Of a stretch of DNA of 56,679 nucleotides, positions 55,704 through 56,679 are shown one piece after another. The position numbers and the translations under genes were made by a program. The stretch is from JBNKZU01 sp050301795 (GTDB taxonomy: Bacteria; Pseudomonadota; Gammaproteobacteria; Thiohalomonadales; Thiohalomonadaceae): NCBI GenBank assembly GCA_050301795.1, contig JBNKZU010000047.1, positions 1 through 56,679 on the forward strand. The letters run 5' to 3'. Each line of letters starts with the position of its first letter. The stretch's first letter is position 1. The notes below the pieces were generated by a model. The model saw nothing but the letters and a program-made list of their open reading frames with translations, did not search any database and was not told where the DNA came from.

Positions 55704-56333
55704 TCAATACCCGGTTAACGAAAAATGCATAAAGTCTTTCTGCCTACCAGCTATTTCACCACCCCATAAAAATCCTTCCTGTTTGAGACGAATGACTACT
55801 GCACCCGTTGCGGTCAGGCTAGCTCTGTCGTAATCGGGTTGCCATTTACCACCGCGAATAAGTCGGCACTGAGAGCCATAATCTATACAATGATCATAAA
55901 GACCATTGTGCTGAGAATTAATATCAATGGCGATACCAAAGGAGTGATTACTGAAACGGGTACGCAACCCTTTGTCATCAACTTTACCGCGAGTCATGCC
56001 GACACGATACCCGATAACTGATTCTATTATCTCACCGCTACCAATAAGATCTATCAGCGCCGACTCAATAGAAGATGCAAAAACATGACAGACCTTAAAA
56101 GGTTTAACTCCAGGAAGATTGATCGTGACCTGATCTTCGCTGCAAACACTACATCCTGTGATTGAATCGAACTCTTCTTCACGAAGTTCACTGTACGGAT
56201 GAGTGACATGTTTAAGATTAACAGCCTGTTTCTGTACCGTACTCCACTGATAAGTGTTGTAACTACACATGAGAGGCTCTGCATTGACTGGAGAGCCAAT
56301 AAACAATAACACTATTAAATGAATCCTGATCAT
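55704..56333 (-). CDS. Secreted M15-type D-Ala-D-Ala carboxypeptidase-like peptidase
   Basis: A 209-residue exported protein. A signal peptide (MIRIHLIVLLFIGSPVNAEP) and a cysteine pair (CSVCSED) precede a peptidase M15 domain with the zinc sites RFSNHSFGIAIDIN (H and D) and DFMHFSLTGY (H). Such enzymes trim peptidoglycan peptides in the periplasm. The start is placed at 56333 so that the signal peptide is N-terminal; the open frame extends back into repeat B. The gene is exactly bracketed by repeats A and B. Confidence 0.82.
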   Translation of the reverse strand: MIRIHLIVLLFIGSPVNAEPLMCSYNTYQWSTVQKQAVNLKHVTHPYSELREEEFDSITGCSVCSEDQVTINLPGVKPFKVCHVFASSIESALIDLIGSGEIIESVIGYRVGMTRGKVDDKGLRTRFSNHSFGIAIDINSQHNGLYDHCIDYGSQCRLIRGGKWQPDYDRASLTATGAVVIRLKQEGFLWGGEIAGRQKDFMHFSLTGY

Positions 56334-56411
56334 ACCATTCATACCATTGCATTTATCAGATAGTCCGTATGTAAAAATAAAATCCGGGTTATATGAAAAA
56401 CTCAGATCAAG

Positions 56412-56542
56412 TAAAGGCGGGGTCGGAGTCACCTAACTTATTGATTGCTTATAAGGCAATGGAGCGAGTATCAAACCAGGTTATGAGTTAAGTGACTCCG
56501 ACCCCTCATAAACACGTCAAGGGCATGAGTAGTTACATATAG
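56412..56542 (+). repeat. 131-bp direct repeat B, probably interrupted by an IS
   Basis: Same orientation and nearly identical to 55565-55695. The 14-bp inverted repeats are at 56419-56432 and 56492-56505. Identity with copy A stops at TTACATATAG (56542), precisely where the IS256-type left end begins, suggesting the IS landed within this copy. Confidence 0.85.
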
Positions 56543-56679
56543 GAGACTGTAAATTAGATTGTGTATCTGCTTATCATTAACCCAACTGGGAGATAAGCAA
56601 GATGAATAGAAAAGAGTTAGAAGCCTTCGCAAAAGAAGCAGCCAAAAGTATCAAATCTGAGAAGGATCTCAGTGACTTC
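56543..56679 (+). mobile_element. Left end of an IS256-family insertion sequence (runs off the window)
   Basis: GAGACTGTAAATTAGATTGTG at 56543 has the look of IS256-family terminal repeats, followed 59 bases later by the transposase start. The right end is outside the window. Confidence 0.6.
56602..56679 (+). CDS. IS256-family transposase, N-terminal fragment
   Basis: The first 26 codons only (MNRKELEAFAKEAAKSIKSE, then KDLSDF) before the window ends. This N-terminus closely matches mutator-type IS256 transposases. GGGAGA lies 12 bases upstream of the ATG. Completeness and activity cannot be judged. Confidence 0.65.
   Translation, partial: MNRKELEAFAKEAAKSIKSEKDLSDF

Noticed and set aside
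56333..56432. N-terminal extension of the M15 peptidase into repeat B
   Set aside because: The extra residues come from the MITE end and would place the signal peptide internally.
1..56679. CRISPR arrays, tRNA or rRNA genes
   Set aside because: No regularly spaced repeats and no tRNA- or rRNA-like segments were recognised in reading both strands by eye.

Overview
The window reads as chromosomal DNA of a gammaproteobacterium. TmcA, RdgC, RecBCD, SrkA, exonuclease I, RNase D and the polA/DUF2782 pair together point to that class. I cannot place it further. It carries at least three cyclic-di-GMP proteins (two HD-GYP, one GGDEF), a periplasmic dihaem-type cytochrome c, b561 cytochromes and a LysR-controlled pirin operon. 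That fits a free-living, respiring, environmentally responsive cell rather than a reduced symbiont.

Region 1 (1-13.3 kb) is housekeeping. It holds polA with its terminator, a DUF2782 gene, a perfect inverted pair of DnaA boxes, thiS-thiG, trmB, a GT-B glycosyltransferase, argS, a SPOR protein, a membrane Zn peptidase, a cytochrome c/DUF302 fusion with a second DUF302 gene, and sbcB. Region 2 (13.3-30.8 kb) mixes signalling (PAS/HD-GYP), envelope beta-barrels, rdgC, rnd, srkA, acyP, an unusual acyl-carrier-like protein divergent from a haem-oxygenase-like (HDO) enzyme, a DAHP synthase, and a pirin/cytochrome b561/YceI operon opposite a LysR gene. Region 3 (30.9-47.6 kb) has a lipase-like hydrolase, tmcA, a dispersed repeat, sixA with a CHAD-like gene, a CDP-alcohol phosphatidyltransferase, a GGDEF sensor and the overlapping recC-recB-recD operon.

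Region 4 (47.6-56.7 kb) is accessory DNA and the most interesting part. Just upstream of recC, in the opposite direction, lie an unknown small gene whose stop codon is inside an attC-like site (an integron-cassette signature), then a retron. The retron has an msr/msd RNA bounded by a perfect 13-bp a1/a2 inverted repeat and a reverse transcriptase fused to a TOPRIM domain, the Ec67/Eco2 architecture. It is followed by a small multi-pass membrane protein whose ribosome-binding site sits in one of two mutually exclusive hairpins. Further along come a YafY-type regulator with a VOC protein, another HD-GYP protein, an ABM-like protein with a cytochrome b561, a decapitated Eco47II-type restriction enzyme, an M15 peptidase between two near-identical 131-bp direct repeats that contain MITE-like palindromes, and the left end of an IS256-type insertion sequence that appears to interrupt the second repeat.

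The strongest candidates for follow-up are the attC/retron/membrane-protein cassette next to recBCD, the ThiS protein whose C-terminal glycines are not terminal, and the nested repeat/IS/restriction remnant at the right end.
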